From Seongchinamella unica (GTDB taxonomy: Bacteria > Pseudomonadota > Gammaproteobacteria > Pseudomonadales > Halieaceae), in contig NZ_SMSE01000006.1 in NCBI RefSeq assembly GCF_004354085.1, positions 44,152-108,151 of the forward strand: a DNA stretch of 64,000 nucleotides, given 5' to 3'. The notes below the pieces were generated by a model. It was not told the origin of the DNA. It searched no databases and saw only the letters and a program-made list of their open reading frames with translations. How positions within the stretch are numbered: the first letter of the stretch is position 1; every line of letters begins with the position of its first letter. Both the position numbers and the translations under genes were made by a program. Shown one piece after another: positions 45,428-54,338 of the stretch.

Positions 45428-48085
45428 ATGACCCGACGCGCGAAATTTCGCCTCTGCCTGTACCTCGCTATCCTGTTAACGGGCCTGAGCGGTGGCACAA
45501 TGGCGGGCGATATTCCGGGGTTGTCCTCGAGGACCCTGGCCAACGGCCTGGAGGTCATCGTCATCGAGAATCCCACGGTACCGCTGGTGACCGTGGAGAT
45601 TGCAGTTCATGCGGGTGCGTTTGTTGAACCGCCGGAACTCGATGGCTTGTCGCACCTCTACGAGCACATGTTTTTCAAGGGCAACAAGGCCACTCCTACC
45701 CAGGAAGCTTTCCTCAACCGTACCCGGGAGCTTGGCGCCATTTTCAACGGAACCACCAGCCAGGAACTGGTCAACTACTATTTCACCCTGCCTTCCAACC
45801 GGCTGCGCGAGGCTACGATCTTCATGCGGGATGCATTGTTAACCCCGCTGTTTCGGCGGGATGAACTGAAACGCGAGCGCCCGGTGGTTCTCGGCGAGTT
45901 CGATCGCAACGAGGCAAACCCCAGTTTCCACCTGCGTCGCGAAGTCGACCGTGTTTTGTGGGGAGACAACTTCTCGCGCAAGAATGTCATCGGTGACCGT
46001 AATGTGCTCGCCACCGCCACACGCGAGCAGATGATGCTGTTCAGGGAACACTACTATATTCCCAATAACAGCGCCCTGATCTTCTCCGGGGACGTCGATC
46101 CGCAAGAACCGTACGAACTCGCCGAGGAATTCTTCGGCAGCTGGGCGCGATCCAAAGACCCATCGGTGCGTTTTCCCGTCCCCGCGCACAAAGCTCTCAG
46201 CCGCAGTTCCAGGCTGGCGGTTGTGCAGCCGGTGCAGCGGGTTATCCTGAACATCTCCTGGCACGGTCCGGGCATGAAAGAGGACCCCGCATCGACCTAC
46301 GCTGCGGACGTGCTCTCCTTCATCCTGTCGCAACCCGACTCGGGCTGGAATCGTCGACTGGTTGAGTCCGGTCTTTTCGACTACACCACCCTGAGTTATC
46401 TCTCCCAGGTTCACACGGGACCTATCTCCTTTATCGGTGTGACTTCAGCAGAACGACTGGATGAAGCCCACGCTGCTGCGCGAGCAGAGATCGAGGCATT
46501 GACATCTGCGGTGTATTTCACTGACGAAGAGCTCGCCTTCGCCAAGAATCAACTGGAGTACTCCGAGTTGCGCGGGCGCCAGCAGCCCAGTAACTACGCC
46601 CACACAGTGGCTTTCTGGTGGGCGACCGGTGGCCTGGACTACTATCGCAACTATATAGACGACCTGCGCAAAGTCACCCGCAAGGACATTAACCGCTACG
46701 TTGATCGTTATATCCACGACAAACCCCATGTCACGGCGGCCCTGGTTGCAGAAGAGGACCTGGACACGGTATCGCTGTTGGCAGACGCCAGGGTCATACG
46801 GCCGGCGACGGGGAGTTCGGAAACAGCGCTGACTGCGCAGAAGGAGACAGGTGCCGTTACCGAGGAATTCGAGATTGCCGGTGTACCGGTACTGCTCCGG
46901 CAACTGCCTTCTTCACCGACAGTGGCGGTCGCCGCGTTTTTCCGGGGAGGCCTGGGCGCCACGGCACCCGCTGATGCAGGGCTGGAAAATCTTGTCTGGG
47001 CAGTTGCGAGCAAGCAGACGGAAACTTTTGACAAGGCCACCATGGCCAGGGAGCTGACCCGTCTGGGGGCCCGATTGAGCCATCAGGTCGAGGGCGCAAG
47101 CTCAATCTTCCTCCTCGACGCTATCGCCGAGCACAGGGAAGACAGCCTGGCCATTTTTCTCGATGCACTGGCTCAGCCTGAATTCACCGATGAGGAGCTC
47201 GACCTCGCCCGCGAACGCCAGCTATCAGCCCTGGCCAGCAACTTCGCTGATCCGGACTCACGGCTCAGGTCGCTGGCTGCGCAGGCCCACTATGGTGACC
47301 ACGCTCTGGCACTGGATCCGCTGGGAGACAAGGCGACTCTCCTGTCCTTTGGCGTCGACGACCTGGCGCGAAAGCACGCTGAGATAGTCAATCGGTCCCG
47401 GCTGCTTATTTCGATTGCCGGCGACATAGACCGCGCTACAGTGGAGCGTCTGCTCGAGCCCACACTCGGCGATCTCAGGGCCGGCACTCCGGCGCCCGGG
47501 GTCGCTGCGGTGGCCGGCATCGAAGAGCCCACGCCGCTGCTGGAGCAGCGCGAGTTGCCAACGGTCTACATTCAGGGGCTGTTTCCCGCTATCGATCCCG
47601 CGTCCGGGGATTATGCGGCACATCTGCTGGCCCATCGTATCCTGTCCCAGGAACTCTGGGAGGAAATTCGCACCCGGCGAAACCTGGCCTATGCCGTGTC
47701 TGCCGGTATCCGCAGAGACAGACCCAATGCCGGGTTTCTTTACCTCACCACGGCCGAGCCGAACTCGGCTCTGCCGGTTATTCAGCGCACGGTAGCACGA
47801 CTCGCCGAGCAGTCCCTGACGCCGGAGGAAGTGCTCAACCACGCGGAGTCTTTACGCACCGCACTGCTGATGCAGATGGAGGACCCGGCGGGCCTGGCTG
47901 AAAAGCTCGGCTCCTACGAGCTGAGCAGTGGCGGCTGGGAGAGGCTGGAAGCGGTAATCAACGAACTACCCAATATCACTCCAGCGCAAGTCCAGCAGGC
48001 AATACAGCAATCGGTACAATACGTGGACTTCGCCGTTCTTGGAGACCTGTCCAGGGTCGACAAAACCCTGCTCGAGTCGCTGTAG
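45428..48085 (+). CDS. M16-family metallopeptidase with two insulinase-like halves
   Basis: 885-residue secreted or periplasmic zinc peptidase of the M16 family, consisting of two pitrilysin-like halves (about 35-450 and 470-880). The first half carries the inverted zinc motif HLYEH (His76, Glu79, His80), and a downstream Glu is available in the following helix. The second half lacks HxxEH and should be the inactive partner, as in single-chain pitrilysins. A signal peptide (LCLYLAILLTGLSGGTMAG) is present. ATG at 45428 is preferred with ACGGAG about 9 bases ahead; the upstream TTG at 45410 falls inside the repeat. The gene follows the REP-like repeat and stands alone. Confidence 0.92.
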   Translation: MTRRAKFRLCLYLAILLTGLSGGTMAGDIPGLSSRTLANGLEVIVIENPTVPLVTVEIAVHAGAFVEPPELDGLSHLYEHMFFKGNKATPTQEAFLNRTRELGAIFNGTTSQELVNYYFTLPSNRLREATIFMRDALLTPLFRRDELKRERPVVLGEFDRNEANPSFHLRREVDRVLWGDNFSRKNVIGDRNVLATATREQMMLFREHYYIPNNSALIFSGDVDPQEPYELAEEFFGSWARSKDPSVRFPVPAHKALSRSSRLAVVQPVQRVILNISWHGPGMKEDPASTYAADVLSFILSQPDSGWNRRLVESGLFDYTTLSYLSQVHTGPISFIGVTSAERLDEAHAAARAEIEALTSAVYFTDEELAFAKNQLEYSELRGRQQPSNYAHTVAFWWATGGLDYYRNYIDDLRKVTRKDINRYVDRYIHDKPHVTAALVAEEDLDTVSLLADARVIRPATGSSETALTAQKETGAVTEEFEIAGVPVLLRQLPSSPTVAVAAFFRGGLGATAPADAGLENLVWAVASKQTETFDKATMARELTRLGARLSHQVEGASSIFLLDAIAEHREDSLAIFLDALAQPEFTDEELDLARERQLSALASNFADPDSRLRSLAAQAHYGDHALALDPLGDKATLLSFGVDDLARKHAEIVNRSRLLISIAGDIDRATVERLLEPTLGDLRAGTPAPGVAAVAGIEEPTPLLEQRELPTVYIQGLFPAIDPASGDYAAHLLAHRILSQELWEEIRTRRNLAYAVSAGIRRDRPNAGFLYLTTAEPNSALPVIQRTVARLAEQSLTPEEVLNHAESLRTALLMQMEDPAGLAEKLGSYELSSGGWERLEAVINELPNITPAQVQQAIQQSVQYVDFAVLGDLSRVDKTLLESL

Positions 48086-48117
48086 GCGCTGCTTTATTAC
48101 AAAAAGGGACAGACACC

Positions 48118-48987
48118 ATGACCAATAATTCTCAGGACAACCGTGAACAGATCGAGTACTGGGACGGCGAAGCCGGCCAGGGCTGGGCGGAGCGCAATGC
48201 CCAGATGGAAAAGACTCTCGGCCCCATTGGCGAGGAAGCTATCAAGGCGGCAGCCGTGCGGGCGGGAGAAGCCGTGCTGGACATCGGTTGCGGGTGTGCC
48301 GACACCTCGCTGGCGCTCCTCCACAGCACCGGCCCCGCAGGCCGGGTGCTGGGAGTCGATATCTCCGGCCCCATGCTGGAAGTGGCACAGAGCAAGGTGC
48401 AGACACTCCCTGATAATATCCGCCGAGCAATTACCTTCCAGCAAACGGACGCCAGTATCCACAATTTTGAGGAGAGCGCGTTTGATGTCATGTTCTCGCG
48501 TTTCGGCGTTATGTTTTTTGCCGACCCCGCCGGTGCATTCGCCAATATCCGCCGGGCACTGAAGCCCGGAGGCCGGCTGGCATTTATCTGCTGGGCTCCG
48601 GTAGCGGGTAACGAATGGATCACCGTACCCATGAGCGCGGCGCTGCAACACCTGCCCAAGCCGGAGCCCATGCCACCGAACGCCCCGGGGCCGTTCGGGC
48701 TTTCCGATCCGGAGTTCGTCGATCGGGCACTGAGCCTGGCGGGGTATTCGAACATCAGCATCGCCTCATACCAGCCCACCATGCGTTTTGGTCACGGCAT
48801 GGAAAGCGAACGGATCGGCGACTTCTTCATCGAAGCTGGCCCGGTGTCGCGCCTGTTGAAAGACGCGCCCCCGGAACTGGTGGAAACCACCCGCAGTGCC
48901 ATCCGCGAGGCCGTCATGCCTTACTACGACGGGGAAACCGTCAACCTGGCTGCCAGTTGCTGGATTGTAACGGCAAGCAATTCCTGA
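48118..48987 (+). CDS. Class I SAM-dependent methyltransferase
   Basis: 289-residue methyltransferase with a Rossmann-like core. Motif I is VLDIGCGCADTSLALL (near residue 53), with the acidic residue binding the SAM ribose in VLGVDISGPMLEVAQ. Post-motif regions DVMFSRFGVMFFADP and ALKPGGRLAFICWAP follow, as in UbiE/COQ5-like and phospholipid N-methyltransferases. An AAGGGA site precedes the ATG. It lies 32 bases behind the M16 peptidase and could share its transcript. The substrate cannot be assigned from the sequence. Confidence 0.9.
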   Translation: MTNNSQDNREQIEYWDGEAGQGWAERNAQMEKTLGPIGEEAIKAAAVRAGEAVLDIGCGCADTSLALLHSTGPAGRVLGVDISGPMLEVAQSKVQTLPDNIRRAITFQQTDASIHNFEESAFDVMFSRFGVMFFADPAGAFANIRRALKPGGRLAFICWAPVAGNEWITVPMSAALQHLPKPEPMPPNAPGPFGLSDPEFVDRALSLAGYSNISIASYQPTMRFGHGMESERIGDFFIEAGPVSRLLKDAPPELVETTRSAIREAVMPYYDGETVNLAASCWIVTASNS

Positions 48988-49156
48988 CATTTTGAGGTAA
49001 CGTCCCGGCCGATTCGCCTCCGGCCACCCAGTTGAATCTGGCGACAATGATTGGCATCCTGAGATATCCCAATCGTCACCAACTTTCCGTACCGTGCGCA
49101 GCCATTTAGCGCACCAGTATCTTTTCTGCCAACCACAACACAGGAGTTAAATCGCC

Positions 49157-49735
49157 ATGGCTATTACACTTCCCGAATTACCGTATGCGAAGAACGCACT
49201 TGAACCGCATATTTCCCAGGAGACCCTGGAATTCCACTACGGCAAACACCACGCCACCTACGTCGACAAGCTGGGCCCGCTCATCGAGGGAACTGACCTG
49301 CAGGACGCGGACCTGGAAACCATCGTCAGGAATTCCAGCGGTGGCGTATTCAATAACGCCGCCCAGGTATGGAACCACACCTTCTACTGGAACTGCCTGA
49401 GCCCGAATGGCGGTGGTGAAGCCACGGGCGCCGTGGCGGAGAAGATCAACGCCGCTTTCGGCTCCTTTGGGGACTTCAAGGAAGAATTCACGGCCAGCGC
49501 AGTCGGCAACTTTGGCTCCGGCTGGACCTGGCTGGTACAGAAACCCGATGGCTCCGTTGCGATCGTCAACACCAGCAACGCAGAAACACCGCTAACCGGA
49601 AACGACCAGCCTCTGCTGACAGTCGATGTCTGGGAGCACGCGTATTACATTGATTATCGCAACGCGCGCCCCAAGTACATGGACGCCTTCTGGGCCCTGC
49701 TGAACTGGGACTTCGTGAACGCCAACCTGGCATAA
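49157..49735 (+). CDS. sodB: Iron superoxide dismutase
   Basis: 192-residue cytoplasmic superoxide dismutase. Metal ligands match E. coli SodB numbering: His27, His74 (VWNHTFYW), Asp157 and His161 (DVWEHAYYIDY). The iron form is indicated by the AQVWNHTFYW region and the QPLLTVDVWEHAYY stretch in a 190-residue chain. AGGAG lies 11 bases before the ATG. Its own terminator follows. It stands alone, transcribed convergently with emrB. Confidence 0.97.
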   Translation: MAITLPELPYAKNALEPHISQETLEFHYGKHHATYVDKLGPLIEGTDLQDADLETIVRNSSGGVFNNAAQVWNHTFYWNCLSPNGGGEATGAVAEKINAAFGSFGDFKEEFTASAVGNFGSGWTWLVQKPDGSVAIVNTSNAETPLTGNDQPLLTVDVWEHAYYIDYRNARPKYMDAFWALLNWDFVNANLA

Positions 49736-49785
49736 CTACCGAAGGATGCTTCCGCTGTCGCAGCAGCGCTCCGGCAATCACCCAT

Positions 49786-49819
49786 AGCCCCGCCGGCCTG
49801 CTACTGGCGGGGCTTTTTT
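49786..49819 (+). terminator. Terminator of sodB
   Basis: A 9-bp stem AGCCCCGCC / GGCGGGGCT is followed by six T. The T run overlaps the stop codon of the convergent emrB gene, so it ends sodB transcripts at the very edge of that gene. Confidence 0.92.
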
Positions 49820-51368
49820 ATCTCTGGCTCATGGAAACAAATTGCCGGATACGACTGATCGAAAAACGGGAGAGTACGCCAGCAGCCGCGCGGTCCGGGT
49901 TCGCGAGCATCAACACCAACGGCATAGCCAGGAGATTGATCAGCATCAGCATGTGGAAATCATTCACATAAGCGACTTCTGCTGCCTGACGGTTGACTTC
50001 GTTCATCACCGACGCCGGCACCGCCAAAGCTCCATCGGTGCCGCTGCGCAAGGCTTCGGCCAACTCGGGGGACATCTGCACTCGGGCGCCAAGCTCCTGC
50101 TGGTTGATCCACAGGCTGCGTGACAATACAGCCATCACGATCGACACGCCGATACTGCTGCCGAGGTTGCGTGCCAGGCTGTACAGGCCGCTGGCCTCGT
50201 CGCGCAGTGCCGGAGACAAGGTGGCAAACGCCAGGGTCGAGGTGGGCACTATCACCAGGCCGAGACCAAAGCCCTGCAGCAGCCCCGTTATCACGATATC
50301 CCGCTGCCCCACTTCCATGTTGAACCCGGCCATGCTCTTGAGTGATACGGTGACCAGGGCCAAGCCGGCGAGAATGACTGCGCGGGCATCAAAATATCGC
50401 AGGAAGCGCGCCACCAGCAGGCTGGAAATCATCGTACCGATACCGCGAGGCATCATCACCAGGCCGGCGCTGGCGGCAGGATAGCCCTTCCACTGCTGTA
50501 AAAAAGGCGGCAACAGGGCCATGGTGGCCAGCATCACAATACCTGTCACAAAGATGAATACTACCGCTGCTACCAGATTACGGTCGCGAAACAGGTCCGG
50601 AGAGAGAAACCTGTTGTTGCTGGTCGCACTGTGGACCAGGTAAAGATACAGGCCCAGCACCGACAGCACGGCATAGAGCTGCACTTCCAGTGACTGGAAC
50701 CAATCTACCTGCTCGCCCCGATCCAGCAACAACTGCAGCGTCGCCACGGCCAGGGCGAGAAAGGCGAAGCCCCGGAGATCAAAACGCCGGGTGCCAGGTT
50801 TCGAATCCGGCATGGAGATAAAAATGCCTATGGTGGAAAGCACCCCGAGGGGCACATTGATGTAGAAAACCCAGCGCCACGAGTAGGTATCGGTCAACCA
50901 TCCGCCAAGCGTCGGGCCAAGTACCGGCCCCACCATCACGCCCATGCTCCAGATACCCATAGCGGAAGCGAGCTTTTCGCGGGGGAATACGTCCAGCAGC
51001 GTAGCCTGCGACAACGGCACCAGCGAGGCACCAAACAGGCCCTGCAGCAGGCGCCAGACCACCATCTCCGTCAGTGAGTTTGCCTGTCCGCAAAGCATGG
51101 AACTGATCGTGAAGCCGATGATCGACCAAAGGAATACATTGCGCCGGCCGAAGCGTTGGGCCAGGTAGCCGACCGGGAGGGTCATAATGGCGGTGGCCAC
51201 GATGTACGAGGTCAGGATCCAGGTCACCTGTTCGACCCCCGCACCAAGGCTGCCGCGCATATGTGGCAGTGCTACGTTGGCGATCGTGGTGTCCACCACC
51301 TGCATAATCGTCGCCAGCATGATGCTGACGGTAATAAGCAGGACGTTGCCGCGCTTTTTGTCCGTCAC
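49818..51368 (-). CDS. emrB: EmrB-type DHA2-family MFS multidrug efflux transporter
   Basis: 516-residue inner-membrane drug/proton antiporter with 14 TM helices. DHA2 signatures include the N-terminal MQVVDTTIANVALPHMRG, GYLAQRFGRRNVFL between TM2 and TM3, and GPVLGPTLGGWLTD (motif C). Together with EmrA it would pump hydrophobic toxins to an outer-membrane channel. Its start overlaps the end of emrA by 4 bases, and the operon order is marR-emrA-emrB. No outer-membrane TolC gene is included, which is usual for Emr systems. Confidence 0.95.
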   Translation of the reverse strand: MTDKKRGNVLLITVSIMLATIMQVVDTTIANVALPHMRGSLGAGVEQVTWILTSYIVATAIMTLPVGYLAQRFGRRNVFLWSIIGFTISSMLCGQANSLTEMVVWRLLQGLFGASLVPLSQATLLDVFPREKLASAMGIWSMGVMVGPVLGPTLGGWLTDTYSWRWVFYINVPLGVLSTIGIFISMPDSKPGTRRFDLRGFAFLALAVATLQLLLDRGEQVDWFQSLEVQLYAVLSVLGLYLYLVHSATSNNRFLSPDLFRDRNLVAAVVFIFVTGIVMLATMALLPPFLQQWKGYPAASAGLVMMPRGIGTMISSLLVARFLRYFDARAVILAGLALVTVSLKSMAGFNMEVGQRDIVITGLLQGFGLGLVIVPTSTLAFATLSPALRDEASGLYSLARNLGSSIGVSIVMAVLSRSLWINQQELGARVQMSPELAEALRSGTDGALAVPASVMNEVNRQAAEVAYVNDFHMLMLINLLAMPLVLMLANPDRAAAGVLSRFSISRIRQFVSMSQR

Positions 51369-52426
51369 TGGTTAAAAACAACCTGCGATTCAGCAGCCGC
51401 GGCACCGGAGTTGCTGCCGGGCTGGCTGGTATCGATGCGCACCTCGGCACTCAAGCCCGCGCGCAACGGCACCTTCTGTTCTTCCGCAGCGAGCAGGCGC
51501 AGGCGCACCGGCACCCGCTGTACGATTTTGACCCAGTTACCGCTAGCGTTCTGGGCCGGGATCAGGGCGAACTCGGAACCCACCGCAGGGCTGAGGCTTT
51601 CGACGATTGCCGGCCACTCCACACCGGGGTAGGCGTCGACCACCACGGTGGCCTGCTGGCCCACTTCCACCCCTGCCAGCCGGGTTTCCTTGAGATTCGC
51701 TTCCACCCAGATGTCTGCCGTGCTCAGCATGCTCAGCAGGGTGATGCCGGAGGGCGCCATTTCACCAACCTGGGGCACCTCATTGGCAATCAGGCCATCG
51801 ACCGGAGCATGAATTTCAGTGCGGGACAGTTTGTAGCGGGCGTTGTCGAGTTGGGCCTGGGCGACCTGCAGGTCCGCCTGGTCGTCCAGCGGCGTGGTGT
51901 TATCGCCACCGAGTTCGGCACCGAGACTGGACAGCTTCTGGCGGTAGATGGATATCCGGGATCGGGCGCGCGCCAGCTGCTGCCGGGCTTCATCCAATTC
52001 TGCCTCCGAGATTGCCACCGGCCCCATTTTCTCATTGCGCTGCAGCTGACGCTGGTAGTATTCCGCATCACGCTGGGCCTGTTCCAGAGCAGCTTCCGCC
52101 TCGGCGTAATCCGCCCGGCGTGCAAGCAATTGGTTACGTACCTGCATCAGGTGGGCTTCTGCTTCCTCCACCGCCAGGCGAAAGGGCGTATCGTCCAGCC
52201 GCACCAGTAGCTGCCCCTTCTCCACGCGCTGGTTGGCGCGCACCAACACCTCGGCGACGATACCAGCGACGTCGGTCGCCAATGAAAATTTGTCAGCCTT
52301 GATATAGGCATTCGCGGTTTGCACACTGCCGCGGCCGCCTAACACCAGCCAGGCCACCACCGCCGTGGCGACCAACAGGCCTGAGCCCATGCCAAGGTGC
52401 GACCAAAATCGAGATGAACGACTCAA
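51365..52426 (-). CDS. emrA: EmrA/HlyD-family membrane fusion protein
   Basis: 353-residue periplasmic adaptor anchored by an N-terminal TM helix (LLVATAVVAWLVLGG). A biotinyl-lipoyl-like half-motif (ATDVAGIVAEVLVRANQRVEKGQ), a long alpha-helical hairpin (about 80-180), the second lipoyl half (IHAPVDGLIANEVPQVGEM) and the beta-barrel domain follow. TTG at 52426 with GAGGAGAAG upstream is the likely start; the next ATG, at 52390, would cut into the TM helix and has no ribosome site. Only 4 bases separate it from marR, so the three genes form one operon. Confidence 0.93.
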   Translation of the reverse strand: MSRSSRFWSHLGMGSGLLVATAVVAWLVLGGRGSVQTANAYIKADKFSLATDVAGIVAEVLVRANQRVEKGQLLVRLDDTPFRLAVEEAEAHLMQVRNQLLARRADYAEAEAALEQAQRDAEYYQRQLQRNEKMGPVAISEAELDEARQQLARARSRISIYRQKLSSLGAELGGDNTTPLDDQADLQVAQAQLDNARYKLSRTEIHAPVDGLIANEVPQVGEMAPSGITLLSMLSTADIWVEANLKETRLAGVEVGQQATVVVDAYPGVEWPAIVESLSPAVGSEFALIPAQNASGNWVKIVQRVPVRLRLLAAEEQKVPLRAGLSAEVRIDTSQPGSNSGAAAAESQVVFNQ

Positions 52427-52430
52427 AGAC

Positions 52431-52871
52431 TTACTTCTCCTCGGAGCCCAGGTTCTGCCTAACCCGGGTCAACAACTGCTGTAACTGCATGACTTCCTGT
52501 TCGCTGAGGCCATCAAAGGCCTGCTCCCGTACCTCCTGCGCCAACTCGCGAAGAATGGCCAGGGCCGGTTGTGCCGCCTCGGTAAGGTAAACGCGGAAGC
52601 AGCGGCGATCCTGTTCGTCGCGCCGGCGCGCTACCAACCCTTCCTGCTCGAGGTTGTCGAGTTGGCGGGTCAGGCTAATGGGGGCAACGTCCAAACGGTC
52701 GGCCAGTTCGGCCTGCTTAATGCCTTCATCGCGGGCCAAATGCCACAGCACCTGCCAGCGCGACCGACTGAGGCCATGATCCCTGGCGCGGCGGTCAAAA
52801 TTGCGCCGCAGCAGGCGGCCAGAGCTGTGCAGCTCGAAACTCAATGTAGCGGTGTGATCCTTGCTATCCAT
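52431..52871 (-). CDS. MarR-family repressor of the emr operon
   Basis: 146-residue winged-helix regulator. The DNA-binding part contains IKQAELADRLDVAPISLTRQLDNLEQEGLVARRRDEQDRR (about 55-95 in two runs of helix plus wing), flanked by dimerisation helices. The wing DRRCFRVYLTE is typical for MarR/EmrR. It is the first gene of the marR-emrA-emrB operon and probably represses it, releasing on binding phenolic or hydrophobic ligands. A palindromic operator candidate lies 30 bases upstream of its start. Confidence 0.93.
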   Translation of the reverse strand: MDSKDHTATLSFELHSSGRLLRRNFDRRARDHGLSRSRWQVLWHLARDEGIKQAELADRLDVAPISLTRQLDNLEQEGLVARRRDEQDRRCFRVYLTEAAQPALAILRELAQEVREQAFDGLSEQEVMQLQQLLTRVRQNLGSEEK

Positions 52872-52900
52872 TCGCTATCGACTTTTCCAGAGCGGGCTTA

Positions 52901-52918
52901 TTATAAGCTTGCTTATAA
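52901..52918. promoter_or_regulatory. Palindromic operator candidate for the MarR regulator
   Basis: TTATAAGC-TT-GCTTATAA is a perfect 8-2-8 inverted repeat of 18 bases centred about 38 bases upstream of the marR start. Size, symmetry and AT-rich arms match MarR-type operators, and the position would block a promoter reading into marR-emrAB. Confidence 0.8.
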
Positions 52919-53146
52919 ATATATCAAGATGGCGCCGCCCAGCCGACATGCGCGCGTAGCTGATAGCGACGCCACAGCCCCAGTCTGTGGCAGACGGCGC
53001 CAGGCGCTCAATATTCGATACAAATTCATCGGTAATGGCAGTATTGTGGTATCCCCATATGGGGTGGCGGCAACGCAACGGCCGCCTTATCCAGCAGCGG
53101 CCGTATTCACCGACATCGCCATGACGAGCGTAACAAGGAGAAAGCC

Positions 53147-53785
53147 ATGATCACCATCCATCATCTGGGTGTTTCACAGTCAGACCGAATAGTCTGGCTT
53201 ATGGAGGAGCTCGAACTACCCTATGAACTCAAGTGGTACGACCGGGGCGAGGACTTCCTGGCGACCCCTGAATATCGCGCGCTACACCCGGCCGGGACGG
53301 CACCCGTGATTACCGACGGCGACGTGACGCTGGCCGAGTCAACCGCGATCGTCGAATACATCTCCCAAAAGTACGGGGAGGGACGCCTCTCGGTGCCGGT
53401 AGACAGCCCGGACTATCCCCACTACCTGTTCTGGATGCAGTTCAACAACAACCTGCAGTCGGCGTTGTTCGTCAAGCTGGCCGCCAAAGCCGCGGGTGCC
53501 GAGCCCGGGGCGGACAACCTGATACTGACCACCACCCAGCGGCGGGAAGATGGACTCTATCGCGCACTGGAGGCACGGCTCGGGGAATCGGAGTACCTCG
53601 GGGGACCGCAGTTCAGTTGCGCGGACATCATGTCCATGTTCAACCTGACCTCGCTTACCGCCCTGGGGGCCAGGAAGATCGATGAAACTCTCCCCAATAC
53701 CCAGGCTTATGTCGCCCGGATTGCGGCTCGTCCCGCGTACCAGAAAGCCATGGCGATTGCAGGACCGACGGCGACCAGGCCCTAG
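53147..53785 (+). CDS. Glutathione S-transferase family protein
   Basis: 212-residue GST. The thioredoxin-like N-terminal domain (1-80) begins TIHHLGVSQSDRIVWLMEEL, with Ser near residue 9-11 as the likely glutathione-activating residue, and has VTLAESTAIVEYI, the conserved glutathione-binding ES motif. The all-helical C-terminal domain follows (LTSLTALGARKIDETLPN). AAGGAGAAAGCC precedes the ATG. It is divergent from the marR-emrAB operon with about 275 bases between them, and a CCCCATATGGGG palindrome lies at 53053-53064. It is a detoxification enzyme by family; the electrophile it conjugates is not known. Confidence 0.92.
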   Translation: MITIHHLGVSQSDRIVWLMEELELPYELKWYDRGEDFLATPEYRALHPAGTAPVITDGDVTLAESTAIVEYISQKYGEGRLSVPVDSPDYPHYLFWMQFNNNLQSALFVKLAAKAAGAEPGADNLILTTTQRREDGLYRALEARLGESEYLGGPQFSCADIMSMFNLTSLTALGARKIDETLPNTQAYVARIAARPAYQKAMAIAGPTATRP

Positions 53786-53809
53786 AGCGTCAACCCGGAA
53801 GGCTCAACC

Positions 53810-54139
53810 ATGCATTCGGTCAAATACTTGATCGGCTTCCTGGCAGCTGGCTGGGCGGCCACGGTAGCGGCAGACTCGACAGAGGCCGCCTGCGCCATTT
53901 ACCCTGCGGGTGAGGATCATACCGACGTCATGATTCCGTGCACGTTCAGCCAGCGCCAGGGCCAGGTCACCATCACCCGCTCCGACGGCGTCACCCACGA
54001 GCTGTCGCCAGTGGGTGATGATCCCGGCAATTTTCTGGACCAGGACGGACGCGCTGTCTCCCGGCAACGTGGTCTCGGCGACAATGATGTCTCTTGTAGG
54101 GCTGATCCTACTGCATCACTGGATGCTGCCTCGAGCTGA
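53810..54139 (+). CDS. Small secreted protein of unknown function
   Basis: 109-residue protein with a signal peptide (LIGFLAAGWAATVAADS) and a compact beta-rich domain (CAIYPAGEDHTDVMIPCTFS with two Cys, then GQVTITRSDGVTHELSPVGD and GNFLDQDGRAVSRQRGLGD). Related proteins I recall continue after GLGD with hydrophobic residues, whereas here the end (NDVSCRADPTASLDAASS) looks unlike them. A frameshift near 54085 is therefore possible. GGAAGG precedes the ATG. It lies 24 bases behind the GST gene. No function assigned. Confidence 0.65.
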   Translation: MHSVKYLIGFLAAGWAATVAADSTEAACAIYPAGEDHTDVMIPCTFSQRQGQVTITRSDGVTHELSPVGDDPGNFLDQDGRAVSRQRGLGDNDVSCRADPTASLDAASS

Positions 54140-54338
54140 GCACAGTGGCGCTGGCTCCGCCCTGTCATCCGCTGGAAATCAACCCCTCCGAAGCCAGATA
54201 ATAGTAACATCGGCGGTCTGGTAAAAGTGATTCCAGCATTGGCGCAATCATCGCCGCCAGACTTTTGAAGTCACTATTGAACTCGTGAAATACTGATACC
54301 GTCAGGACCATGGCTCTCGCTACCAACAACAACCACCA

